This document shows positions 52,324-63,806 of a stretch of DNA of 64,000 bases, one piece after another. Under the pieces are notes generated by a model. It was not told where the DNA came from and searched no databases. It saw only the letters and a program-made list of their open reading frames with translations. The translations under genes were made by a program, and so were the position numbers. This DNA is from Odiellus spinosus (lineage: Eukaryota > Arthropoda > Arachnida > Opiliones > Phalangiidae), in the NCBI GenBank assembly GCA_963920705.1, contig OY987231.1, positions 20,933,024 through 20,997,023 on the forward strand. Reading direction: 5' to 3'. Within the stretch, counting starts at the first letter, position 1; every line of letters begins with the position of its first letter.

Positions 52324-53261
52324 AATACAAGTATTATTTAATTTTAACTAATTAAAAATAATGTAAATAAATACGTAAAAATGTCTAATAAATTAAATGA
52401 TAATTTAGGGTTTGTTTGTCAGTCTTTCAGAATATATCTTAATTCTAATGCAGAGTTTTAATAAAAAATATGGCGATTATTTTGAAACAGCTTTAAGCGA
52501 TGTATGTATTGGTTGATTAAAAAAAATTCACTTTTCACTGATTTAATATTATTTTTTAGCCTTTTTGCTCCCTTTGAATATTCTAAGGTATTCAGGCTCC
52601 ATACGAACCTTGCTATACTGGGCATAGTATTACACCTGAAAAACCATTAATTTTAAAAGCCGGGATTCAGTGTATTATATTCTAATGTTTCTATGGTTGG
52701 TTTCTAATAAACCAGGGTTTTACGCCTCGTTTACCATTAATATCTTAATTTAAGATAAGAGGGTTCAAAGTTTTTTTCCGATTCTATACTACCACATAGT
52801 TACAGAAAATCAGTAAAGATTACAAAAGGGGGTTCTTATCTACATCTGGGTTTAGTGATACACAATGAGCGATTAACCGTTCTTGACCCTAATACACCAC
52901 CTGCAAAATCGCTTTTGGATATGTTACATATAAGGGCTTTCACTACAGGCGCTAAAATGATCTTTGAGCCACCATGAAATTATGAATATTGCTAAACATC
53001 ACGATATTATACTAAATTAAGAATCCACCTTTAGTTGGCATCACGTACCAAACTACCCGGTCCCGTTATCTTCAAATAAACAAATAACAAAGATAACGAG
53101 TCTAATTTCGTACCAATAAACTGTATATTATAAAGTGGACCTTGAACTGGACAATTCAGGTTATAAACCAAAACTTTTACATTAGACCGCCATTGAGATG
53201 AAGTCGTAAATACAATTCACATCTAATTTAGTCGCTAGCTCCAAAGTTACGTGTTAAAATT
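52324..53261. other. Spacer between the two lipase genes
   Basis: Contains AATAAA at 52,366-52,371, 43 nt after the stop codon of lipase 1, a good candidate poly(A) signal. No other gene seen. Confidence 0.55.
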
Positions 53262-54633
53262 ATGTTGCTGATTAATAACGTATATTTATTTGGTATGTAT
53301 TGAGAGAAACTTAACTCTCGAGATTTAATATAAAACTAATGAAATACTTAACTTTCAGCCTCGAGATTGTTGTTAATCTCTTGTGTACTAACAACGGGAC
53401 ACGGCTTGTTCATATCCAAAGCAATTATGGGGCTCCTCAGAATGAGTACGAAACTTTTAATGAACGACACTTTTATTTGTTACGATCACGTAGGATGTTT
53501 CTACCGAAACGGGACCTTTCATCACGTGTCATTGCTACCAGACTCTCCCGAAACAGTGCGAACGCGATTCTTCTTGTACACGAAACGTAACCCGACCCTT
53601 CCGGAAATTCTTTATTACGAGAAACCGGAATCCATTCTCCGAAGTAAATACCTTCGAGCCAAAAACGACGTGAAAGTCATCATACACGGTTACGCGGAGA
53701 GCTCTTTTATCAAGAAACTAATTAGTATGAAAAATGCCTTCCTTTCCCTGGTAAGAGATCTTTCTCCTTATATTCCCAATTGCGTAACTATATACCCTTC
53801 CAGGAAGAAGACTTCAACGTCATAATGGTAGATTGGAGAGAAGGGGCTCACGTCGCCAATTACATTGACGCTGCCGTTAACTCCGAATTGGTTAGTCGGC
53901 AAATGGCCCACTTGATTACCCACTTAAAAGAATTTAAGGGAATTTCGATTACGAACTATCACTTGATTGGCTTTAGCATTGGAGCTCAAATAGCTGGCCT
54001 CACGGCCCGTTACCTCAGAAAATTCGATTCCTCATCCATAGGCAGAATTTCTGGTACGAGTAATATTCGCAACTAGCCAATGGTTGGTACCATCTACTTT
54101 CTTCTATGTAAGGCTTACCATTTTTTATACCTTCGCCTCAGGTTTAGATCCAGCTTCCACTTTATATTTTGGCTATGGCAACGATATTCATTTGACAAAG
54201 GATGACGCGGACTATGTTGATGTCATTCACACCACCCACGGCTTCAACATGATATCAGGAAGCGTTGGAATTTCTGATCCTATCGGCCATGTGGACTACT
54301 ATCCAAATGGAGGCTTCAATCAAAACGGTTGTCGTAAGTTATAACAATGACTCGGTTACAAATTTACCTGATTAAACTTAATTTTTTTCAGATGTTCTAT
54401 TTGGTCTTTATTGTGACCATTTCCGAGCAGTTTATTTGTTTACTGAGAGTATTATGTCTTCGTGCGAGTTTAAGAGCAACGCATGTGCCTTAGAAGTCAG
54501 GTACGACAAGTGCGAAGCCTGTTCCGAAAAAAATAAAACTTGTGGGCGCATGGGTTACTTCAGCGACCGAACCCAAGCTCGTGGAAAGCAGTATTTGCTT
54601 ACAAATTCCAAATTTCCTTACTGCATTGAATAA
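53262..54633 (+). CDS. Secreted neutral lipase (pancreatic-lipase family), gene 2
   Basis: Exons 53,262-53,292, 53,359-53,750, 53,804-54,053, 54,142-54,333 and 54,392-54,633 join in frame to 368 aa. A signal-type N-terminus contains LLLISCVLTTG. Catalytic residues: Ser199 in GFSIGAQ, Asp227 in GLDPAS, His298 in CDHFRA, with GHVDYYPNGG at 273-282, so the triad is intact. Compared with gene 1, it has one extra short intron (54,054-54,141) splitting the Gly before the catalytic Asp motif. DPAS replaces the usual DPAGP. Tandem duplication with later divergence is the simplest history. Substrate unknown. The exon 1 join is short and less certain than the rest. Confidence 0.9.
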
Positions 54634-55499
54634 TTTTATTCACATTTAGTATTTTTTTTTTTAAACCTGTGATCTGCATTTTATAAATTTTATTTATGAG
54701 TGAATTTTTCTACTTCTACTTTGAACTACTTACATATTTAGAAATTAGGTAAATATCTACCTAAGATGGTTCGGGTAATTTTGGTAGCACCTTATAGATT
54801 AAATCGTATACTGCATGGTCTCTTTTATATATTTCACATTAGTAAACCTTGTCCTTGATGAAAATCTGAACCTCGTAAACTTGGGGTGTGGTTGGTAACG
54901 TATGGACACCAACTTGTTTTTGTGTCTTTATACATGTTATACGCTTGGGTACGTGGAACTTTTTGGTGATTTTCCAGGTTCCCAGTCTTCACGTAGCTTC
55001 TATCTTTTCTAATATTCGGATTTGAATCTCCCAAATCCAGTATGGTTAGTCTAATCCTACTGGATCTGGGAGATTCAGTTTGTACCCGGTTAGATAAAGG
55101 TGTGTCCTAACCAATGACGTTATGGACAAATCTGGGGCGCTTCCTATAACGTAGGAGCATACAATCCTCATAAGCATAGCATAATGGTAATAAGTGAGCA
55201 GTTACCTTCAGTTTTTAATGTACTTGCACGCTGCTTTCTAGAATACGGTATATAATTTTACCGTTGCTTCACTTTTATATAAGTTTTATTATTCCAAAAT
55301 ACTAATTACATGATACATTTAGATTACAAAAATCTAAAAGCTATTAATATATAGCTGCTAACTGTTGGGAGAAAAAATATATAAAAAAATCACTCAGTCA
55401 TAAGAGTATTGCTTTGGTATCATTTTCCTTTTGAGATATTGTGGGAATAAGCGTTTAAAAAAGATAATTTTCATTAAAAAGGTTATTTTTATAGTACGA
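54634..55499. other. Convergent intergenic region
   Basis: Lies between lipase 2 and the saposin gene. Carries a strong hairpin (55,024-55,076) and, at 55,285-55,290, TTTATT, which reads AATAAA on minus and may be the saposin poly(A) signal. No gene seen. Confidence 0.5.
55024..55076. repeat. 19-bp stem hairpin
   Basis: GAATCTCCCAAATCCAGTA pairs with TACTGGATCTGGGAGATTC (one G-U type mismatch) across a 15-nt loop. Sits between the 3' ends of two convergent genes. It could be a decayed foldback element or a transcribed hairpin. Confidence 0.65.
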
Positions 55500-58400
55500 C
55501 TACATTTTCCAGACCTTCTGTCTGCAAAACTCGTGAGCCTGAAATATCACCAATAATATTTTCATTCTGAGTTAACGGTATCTCCCGCAATTTGACAATT
55601 CAACTTACATTGCAAGCGGTAGCGTGGACAGTACTTTGACACCAGTAACTCGGGCCATAAGTGCATTTTTCAGCACCAAGTATTTGCGCTTTCTCTGATC
55701 TGGAGCACAAATCAATTGCCTGACAAACTGCTTTGCTGTCAGTCACTTGACCAATCATTTGTAAGATGTAAGGCCCATAGAGATCAATAATAGAGGAGCA
55801 CTAGGATGTTTAACTTAATTTTAAATTCTGAACCCCTATGATCGTCAGTTTCGCGTTAAATAACCGATACCGACGTATTTTTTGGCATCATAAAGTGATG
55901 TCAAAAGACAAAACCAAATTACGATATCGGCAAACAATTTCAAATAAGCAATATGAAATTTCAGGTTTTACCTCTTCTCGGGCAGACATGGGTAGAATGG
56001 TACAGATTTTTTCAACCAATTTGGTAATTTCACTGTCAACATCGTCATTTTCCAATATTTTATCCATGTAGTTTACTACCATTTCGCAAGTGTCGCACTT
56101 TCCAATTTTTGGAAGGGTAACTAAATCGATATTCATATTCAAGTGTTAAACATTAAACCCAAACCCACAAGGTTGAGAAACAAAATGTGTGAAATGGAAA
56201 ATTTCTGATAAAAGAGGGAAAAGCTTCGAAATTCATTTTCAGAATATTACGAATAAAATATTTTTCCCACAATGTTTAGATCACCTTTTGGCGCTAAAGA
56301 TATGTTTTCAGGTAATGTTTGAACTATGTTTAGATTCAATAATCAAGCACCAATCGCATGCACCATAATAAAGTAAATCAATTACTTATTGGTGGAGTCA
56401 CGGCTTTTGGCTTAGAACCTGGGCACAATTTCAAATCGACGCAGATAATACTCGGGTCTAATTTTTGAGCTAGCAAAATGATTAAGGACGCTCCGTATTG
56501 TTCAATAAACGCCTCACAGTTGTCAGCCAGACTTTGGGGCAACTTTTCGCAGACTCCTTCCACAGCCGCTTTAATTTGTTCCTAAAGTTTATAACCCAGT
56601 TCAACTAAAAGCCATATTTCTAAATGGCTAGTGAAAATTTGAGCAAATCACCTCCGTGGAATTTTGCATTAGTTGATTTTGCAAGAAGTGCAAGACGTAT
56701 TGACAAACGGCACATTCCACTTCACCTCCACCTTTAACTATGTGCGAATAACGTATAACCAACACCGTAATGCCGAAATCCTCCCGTAAAAACACTGAAC
56801 AAAATAAAAAATTAAAAGGCCAAACCTTTTTCTCCAGGGCAAAGACCGAGAGCCGCGCAAACCATAGTAGGAGCAACTTCCTTCGTTAAGAGGGTAAGGA
56901 TGATATCAGCGTATTCGTCTACAAAGGCTTTACACCGGTCACTATAAGAAGCTGGTAGTTCGGAGCATACTTTTTCCAAAGCAGTCTTGATTTGAGCCTT
57001 TTTTTTTTAAATCATTAGTCAAATTTGAGTAAAAGTTGTATAGAAGGTTCAAAACTAAAATAAACTACCTCAGTTTTGTTGTTTCCAATGTAATTTTCAA
57101 TGTATTCCATAACTTTCTTGCACAATTCACATTGGACAAAGTTAGATTTCTTGCCCTGAATATACTCTTCATTGAAATCTCTGGGTAGCTGGGCATCCTC
57201 CACTATAAAGGTACTTTTAATGATTCAAACTCTTATACATTTTAAAGGAATACTAGATATTAAAATAGATTAAAAAAAAAATTCGTTCTCAGTCTAGTAT
57301 CCCTTTAAGAGATTTTATTAAATAACCCATACCAGAGCAAACTTTAACAATGGAGCAGACGAGATTCGGGTTAGCTTCTTCAATGATAAGAGTGACAAAC
57401 ATTTCAGTGTATTCGTTGACAAAGTCTTGACATTCATCATTGAGCTCAGTTGGGAATAGTTTGCAAACACTGTCCAAAGCTTTACGTATTCTTTCCTATT
57501 AATCATTTTAATCACAATTAAGCGTCGCAAACTTACAAAGTGAGTAGTAAATAGCGCACTTGTTAAGAAGAATTATGCTAATTAAGAATAATTTCCCTTT
57601 TCAACTATGATGGATATCGTTGCCACAAGTAAGCCTCAATCTTTACAAAACATACCTCCGTTTTGTTGTTTTCCAATCCTTGTTCCAAGAACATTACAGC
57701 GGCTTTGCAGAGAGAGCATTCTATATCATTGTGTACCATCGCATTTGGGCCACCAATGGGAAGAGCTTCTTAAGTTAAAAAATAAATTGAATTTCAAACA
57801 AAATTATTGAGAAGGAGTTTGAATTAAATTACCTTTAATACTATTTGATTCAACAACTTTGGTTAAGGGAATACGATGTAATTTCCTATCTTTGGTATTA
57901 CGAGATTCCTCAACTTCAATTCCAGATATTTTTTGAGCTGGTTGTAATTTTACTGCTTGATGTACGGAGGTGGATTTGGTCAATTTAGTAGACGCAATGT
58001 CAACTGGTCTGTTGGTTTTGATCATTTTTTGTCTCTCTTCAGATTTGCTCAATAAAATTGGCACAACGGGTGATAATTGCAAAGTAATACGGCCTCTTAC
58101 AGCGCTGTTATCGCAAAGACCTAACGTACTACAAACTGCCGATGGTTCCAAATTTTTAACCAGAAAATCGTAGAATTGATCAAAATATTCGTTGACTAAT
58201 GAGGTACACTACATTTAAAATAATTATATTAAAAATTTATAACTAATTCTTAACGGAACATTATTAGATGAAAATTTCACAGTCCAATTATTTTTCATTG
58301 AATCCTTGACAATAAATGTTTTAAAAATCTTTTCTAATACAATTTGTTCTTCCAAAATCGTAAAAAAAAATTCAAGGCTGCATATTTTAACGTAAGGAAT

Positions 58401-61400
58401 GGGAAATAATAATGTATTTCATCAAGAAGGATCAGACAAGGAGAGAAAAGTGGGGCTGCATTGAGTTAGAGAGAGAAGAGTCAACCTCCTACTTGGGTGG
58501 AAAGGGGGGATAGGAAATTCTCGAGGTAAACGGTTGTCACTTGGTCGCTAGCGTCGTCAGCTACTACGCGTCTCATAAAGGATCCGTTTTACCCACGTGA
58601 CAACAATTTACCACGAAGCATCTCTACCCCTGACTGTCCCCCGTTCTCCCAGAGTGGGAGTTTAGTTGACAAAGTAGGAACCGCGCCGTTCCCACTTTTC
58701 CTCTCCTTGTCTGATCCTTCTTGATTTCATCTAAATTGAAGCCACAAAATTAAATTTTTACTTCTGAAGAAAATTCTTTCAAGTCTTTGCACATGTTTTG
58801 GAAGGCAGTTCTGAATTCCTCCTCAGTTGATTTTGAAGAAACAATAGTTTTCACGTATTGAACCAAATCTTCACAGAATTCGCAAGTCATGTTATCCCCG
58901 AATGTTGGCGGTGGAATCTAATTTTTACGTTAATTACATTGGTGCTAGGATTATTAGCAATGGAAACCTACCTTAATAGATAAAGATGAATAACAATTAA
59001 CCTGGCATGCGTTCGTGAGAGTCTTCTAACGACAAACTGTGCGAGTAAAAAAAGGAACTTACAAAACCTAATGCATGGCTGCTATGGATATTTAAAGCAT
59101 ACAAGCACGTGGTTTTGTTTGATAACACTTTTGCCTGACCAGTTTGCCATTAGCAGTCGCTTATGAATGCACGCCATGTTTTGTTATTCATCTTTAACTA
59201 ATTGTTAATAGTACTAGGTTCACTAAAAATTTTAAAACTTTAAAAAAAAGTCATACATTAATTGCTGGGCAATGCTCCATATGACGACAGAATACGCTTG
59301 GATCCTAAATTTAAATAATTAACAAATTAGGTACTGTAAATTTAGACCCTCATTTAGAGAAACTGAAACTACACGTACCCCAACTCTCAAGAAGTTGTAA
59401 ACGATAGGGGCAGCTTCTTTGACAAAAGCGTCGCACTACGTATTAAGAACATAAAATTACCAATTTAAAAAGGTAATAAAACTTAAAACTTAGGGTTAAT
59501 AAACAAAAATGGTTTTGCTGGATAGGTTTGAAACACTGAAAAAAAAAAAAACTTCCACCATTAAAAAATTAATCTTACATCAAATAAATTAAAATCGGGT
59601 TGACATAGACCACGCATTCCCTTTTTAAGAGCCGTCTACAATACGTTTAAATATTATTTTCAGGTTCTTTACATACTTTATAGTATGTATGTTACTTTAC
59701 CATAAGATTAACAGCTATTTTATTATTGATATCTTTTCCTAATGACTTTTGAATGCTACAAAATGAGCAAAGTTCGTCATCATCCAGTAATAATTCATCA
59801 GTGGAGTTCGGGTTTGAACTACACATTCTCATAACCTTGCACAAACCATCCGGTTTCTGTGGATAATTAAATTTCACAAAGTTAAAAATTAATGATCCTA
59901 CAATCCTCACAAATTTAGCAGATTTATTACCACACTGTTAACTATTGCGTCATAAACCATTTCAAAGTACTGATCCATGAATAGTTGACACTATAAAATA
60001 TTAGACTATTTTGTAATACTTTAAAAAGGAACACGAGTGAAAAATATACTTCAGTGACGTTTTTTAAACTGGTTCTGCTGACTTTAAAGAGATACTAGAC
60101 TATGGAAACAATTTAATTTAGGCTTTAAAACATTACAGAAACACGCAAAAAAGGTTTCAAGGTAATTAGGAATTACTTATCAAAGTTGGAAAATTATAAC
60201 TTTATAAATTTCCGATTTATTTCAATTGCTGATGCCAATCTGAGGGTCTGAACACGGAGCGTGAACTGAAAAAGTGAGCTTTAGAGTTAAATTGGATCAT
60301 GCAACATTTTTATACGTCATTGGCATCAGCAACTCACTTTCCTCCATATTTTTTGCGTCTAAAAATTTCTTCAAAACAGATTTAGGCTTATAGAGTCTTG
60401 TTCGCAACTTTGATAATTAACTGTAAATTACTGAGAGTTTTGATACGGTTTCTATGCGTAATAGCCCAAATCAACTAAAAACAGAGTCTAGTATCCCTAT
60501 AAAGAAACACAAGCCTTTTTTTTTTGGAAAAACGACAGTGACATCATAAACGAGATTGAAGTTACTTCATTCATTGTTAAATGACGTCTCAATGTCGTTT
60601 ATCAAAATGAGTTCGCCACATTAAATTCTATAATTTCTATACCACAACTTTAAAGTTTCCAGTCTTGCTGCAAAGAGCTGTTAATTCCTTTTGTACCTCA
60701 TTCTATTTCACGAAAACAATATATTAATATATCATCTTGGATACTGTAGTACAAATCTTTGGACTCTAACCTTGACAATTGGATATTCCGCATCATTTTT
60801 TATGTCTTCTACTACTTTCTCACATACAGCGCATACTTTCGCTCCCTGACATTAAAGAAAAACATTACAAACTAAGCATGATTTAATTTTAGGTCAGGCT
60901 TTTTGAATAATTAAACTAGCAGCTATCAGAAGTCTAATTAAACTCCTTTCAGGAGGAAACTTCCAAACTCACGAGTTTCAATGAAATATCAGAGTTTTGA
61001 CCAAGATGTTATAATTTGGTTTATGGAAGTGAGTGAGCTTCATCGCGGCGTTCAGAAGGGGGTGGGTTACTCACATTATAGCTTGCATAATGACACATGC
61101 GACTAAACGAAATTTCACGCAAAATACGAGAATACTTTTTTACAGAGACAGGTTTTACGTGAATTATAGTTCATCAAGAACACGACTTGGGTGTTTGACG
61201 TTTTTTAAAATTAAGAGAATACAGTTAGAACTTCCCCCGAAAGGTTTTGTAGACTTCTGGTTTCACATTTCATCGGCAAAGATGAATTTAGTCAATAAAG
61301 AGCGATAGATTTTAAGCTAACCTCGATAGTTGCAGCTTTTACAAGTGGTACAGATTCTGTACGAGTTTCACACTGTCTAGAACAAACGGTTTTTGGATCC

Positions 61401-62567
61401 TAAAGACATAACGTACTATTGTTAAAAACCTTTTCATAAATTTAACTAGTAGAAGATAAAAATTAATATTACTTGGTTCGTCCATAATAATTCAATCACG
61501 GAATTAAAACTACGATGAATCACATTTTCACACTTGAAATTGCGATAAAATTCAATTAATATCCAATTTAATTTACTGTACTTCAGTTCTAGACGAATTG
61601 GCATATTTGGTTAAGCTTAGGCGGAAGGATCTAGTAAAGAATAAAATAGCCTATGCCAACTCGTCTTGAACGTGAGTACAGGTATGGTGCATTCTCGGAT
61701 ATCATAATTTTTCCGAAAAAAACTTCGAACATAATTAAAAGATCATCCCAAGAATGCATGACAAAATTAATAAAATCCTTTACTTCTACTCTAGATCGAT
61801 CATTTGACGTGATGTGTTCGCAAAGGCCCAAAGAATAATTCTTGATACCTTCCTATTAATTATCACGAGGTTATAATAAAATCTCGTCCAAACTGTTTCT
61901 TAATCACCATTTATCAGAAGTTAATGAAAGGTTCTTTGAAGTTTACTATTCTAATTTTGCTCGCTTGGGCGGTAATTGTTCCTCTTATTCGCTGAGAAGG
62001 GGGTCTATACTAACTCATAGCCTGGAACCACCTAAACTTGCCTATTGACCGCCACTCATATTAGTGTAGTCCCACCAAATATACACGGCCATTATTTCAA
62101 AATTTAACTGCCAAATGTTTACTTAAAGCGCAAGTTAGCAAATCCTGATGAATAAAATGTACCGCTAGAGAACGATGATCAGAGAAGGGTCAACTATAGT
62201 CCCGAGAATATGTTAACTTCAAAGGATCTTTCATACACATCTGTATTTACCAATGCTAGTTCTGATTTGGGTATTTTACTGGCTACTCCGACAAATTTGG
62301 TGCAAATTTGACATTCCTCCTTTGAAGCACCCTTTTCCCAAAAAATAAATAAATATATACTAGTTTTATTTAAAGGTTAATACTCTTGTTATATAAATTA
62401 CTGGTAAGGTTTTGCAGCTTCCAAATGGGGCACACAATGAAGATTCGTCCTTTAAAGGATATTAATAAGAGAAGAATTCTCGACTAATTGATCATGCAAA
62501 AATAAATAATTACCATTTCTAAGGCGTACTTGTAGAGTGGTAATAAATTGTTAATGAAGTTGGTGCA
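55500..62567 (-). CDS. Sap-r: Prosaposin-like polyprotein, 5' end not found
   Basis: Twenty-four exons were read on minus: 62514-62567, 62402-62449, about 62250-62331, 61724-61852, 61322-61399, 60771-60845, 60649-60702, 59931-59990, 59701-59856, 59579-59635, 59379-59435, 59257-59304, 58972-59025, 58762-58917, 57833-58208, 57656-57768, 57333-57495, 57069-57202, 56826-56997, 56652-56794, 56386-56581, 55972-56120, 55609-55800, 55500-55538. They give about 927 aa: the end of one saposin-B domain, eight complete ones (opening ECQIC, VCAVC, LCSFC, CEFC, ECSLC, QCELC, ECAVC, CDTC), then a saposin-A domain (KCTYGPSYWCQ) ending FCRQKVWKM. Saposins extract membrane lipids for lysosomal hydrolases. N-glycosylation NxT motifs end several half-domains (NNKTE, NSTE). 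Signal peptide and first half-domain lie upstream and were not identified. The 61,724 splice donor (GTTTTT) is weak. Confidence 0.9.
57242..57308. mobile_element. Very short TTAA-ended element, family D copy 1
   Basis: 67 bp bounded by TTAA, with termini TTAAAGGAATACTAGA and the complement of TTAAAGGGATACTAGACT. It fills half of a 130-bp saposin intron (57,203-57,332). Confidence 0.6.
58423..58723. mobile_element. MITE family B, copy 2 (saposin intron)
   Basis: 301-bp copy, termini CAAGAAGGATCAGACAAGG, with a perfect 7-bp duplication ATTTCAT (58,416-58,422 and 58,724-58,730). It lies in the saposin intron 58,209-58,761. The termini have changed in parallel on both sides relative to copy 1 (AAG for AGG, CAG for TAG), so the two copies may come from different subfamilies. 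Confidence 0.93.
60084..60502. mobile_element. TTAA-type element, family D copy 2 (saposin intron)
   Basis: About 419 bp with ends TTAAAGAGATACTAGACT and the complement of TTATAGGGATACTAGACT. It lies in the saposin intron 59,991-60,648. The right TTAA is decayed. Confidence 0.55.
60528..60612. repeat. Copy of the TGACGTCA-bearing short repeat
   Basis: The reverse complement aligns well with 46,158-46,255, sharing the inner block GAAGTAAC and an intact TGACGTC half. The palindromes are partly decayed. Same saposin intron as the family D element. Confidence 0.5.
60846..61321. other. Saposin intron
   Basis: 476-bp intron. The plus-strand open frame at 61,033-61,308 has no recognised domain and is not annotated. 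Confidence 0.5.
61915..62242. mobile_element. Decayed MITE family A copy (copy 6)
   Basis: The left end CAGAAGTTAATGAAAGG leads into TCTTTGAAGTTTACTATTC. The right end TAACTTCAAAGGATCTTTCA leads into TACACATCTG. These match the family A termini with several changes, and the total length of 328 bp matches too. Flanking 7-mers CATTTAT and TATTTAC agree at 5 of 7. The right flank runs into the splice donor of a saposin exon. Confidence 0.7.
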
Positions 62568-63113
62568 CTTTAAAACAAAAACAATTAACAGTAGATTATG
62601 GCTAATTGTAAAAAAAAAAAAAAAAACTCTGTATGAAATTCCTAATTAGACCTTTAGAGGAAGAATGAAATTATTTTACAAGAAATAAAAAATAACTTCT
62701 GAACACTTCATTATCCCGTTAACCACAAGCTAACATTTTAATAATATCTATTAAGATACCCTTTTATGGCACGGTAAGTTATAGAGCAAATAATTGTGCA
62801 ATACTTCGGCCTTGTGGAATTTAAAAGGAAAGTACGAGCTAAATTTTTAATTTTTATTTGGTGGCAAAAAACCGCTTGAATTTAAGTGAAAGTAAAATCC
62901 AGCCAGTCAGATTAACTAAGGCTTTGATAGTGCAAAAATCTACGTGACTCGCATTTCGCCATCTGTTGGCTTTCTGTAGAAACTCAACATTGCACTAAAA
63001 TAAGCTGACGGACTGGTTTTTAATAAAATTCAAAGCTAAACCAAATTTAATTTCAGTTATTATTTAACGTAGAAGTTGCTAATATTTCCTCCATTGAGAT
63101 TTAGGTCTGTAAA
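62568..63113. other. Upstream part of the saposin gene, exons not resolved
   Basis: The first half of the saposin-B domain that ends in exon 62,514-62,567 should lie here or further right. No convincing short exon with the expected C-x2-C pair was found. Confidence 0.4.
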
Positions 63114-63806
63114 TTAAAGGAACACACTGCCCCAAGAATTAGTTCATTCTTTGGTTTGATGAATCAGTGTCACATGGCCAGATTCCTTAAATAGATTTGA
63201 TTTACCTTACCAAAGGCAGGAGGGTAGGGGCTTCCTGTCTTTGGCAAGCCATATTTAGTGTGCAGAAGGGGCTTTCTCAGATGCGCATGGAGGACCTATC
63301 ACTTGCTTAAAAGGGAGAACAGTCATTTTCTCTCAGTTGCATATCGTTTAAATATGCGTAAACCAATTTTCAAAAACAGGTTATGCTATAAATAAATTTT
63401 AAACTTATTCAGAAAGTAGGCTTAACAAGGATCCATTAGAACTTTGATATCTCATTGTAAATAATAAGTCTTTGGCCAAAGAGAAAAACCATGGACATTT
63501 TAAACCTAGTTTGAAACATTTAAACTTTGAAAATTTAATGTTATTCCTGAGTAATTTGCCAGAGACTGGTTAACAATGAGATATCATAGATCCCTGTTAA
63601 GCCTATTTTTCAAATAAGTTAAAAAATGATTTCTAGCTTAATATTGGTGTGTAATTTAATTTACTAAAAGGACTAGGCTTAATTACTAAAGGACTAGGCT
63701 TAGTGAAAAAAAAAAAAATCACTAGTTCTTGGGGTCACATTTTACCGTCAGGACGTGATATTGAGCTAAGAAGGGAAGCAAATTCTGGCACCATGTGTTC
63801 CTTTAA
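63114..63806. mobile_element. TTAA-ended foldback element, family E copy 2
   Basis: About 693 bp with ends TTAAAGGAACACACTGCC and the complement of TTAAAGGAACACATGGTGCC. Long inner arms share AATAGGCTTAAC, GATATCTCATTG and TCTAGCTTAATATT with each other. The last also matches the arms of the element at 7178-7704. Confidence 0.7.

Noticed and set aside
59061-59170. Saposin-A-like string on minus (WQTGQAKVLSNKTTC)
   Set aside because: An in-frame stop lies just upstream and no acceptor fits, so I could not support it as an exon.
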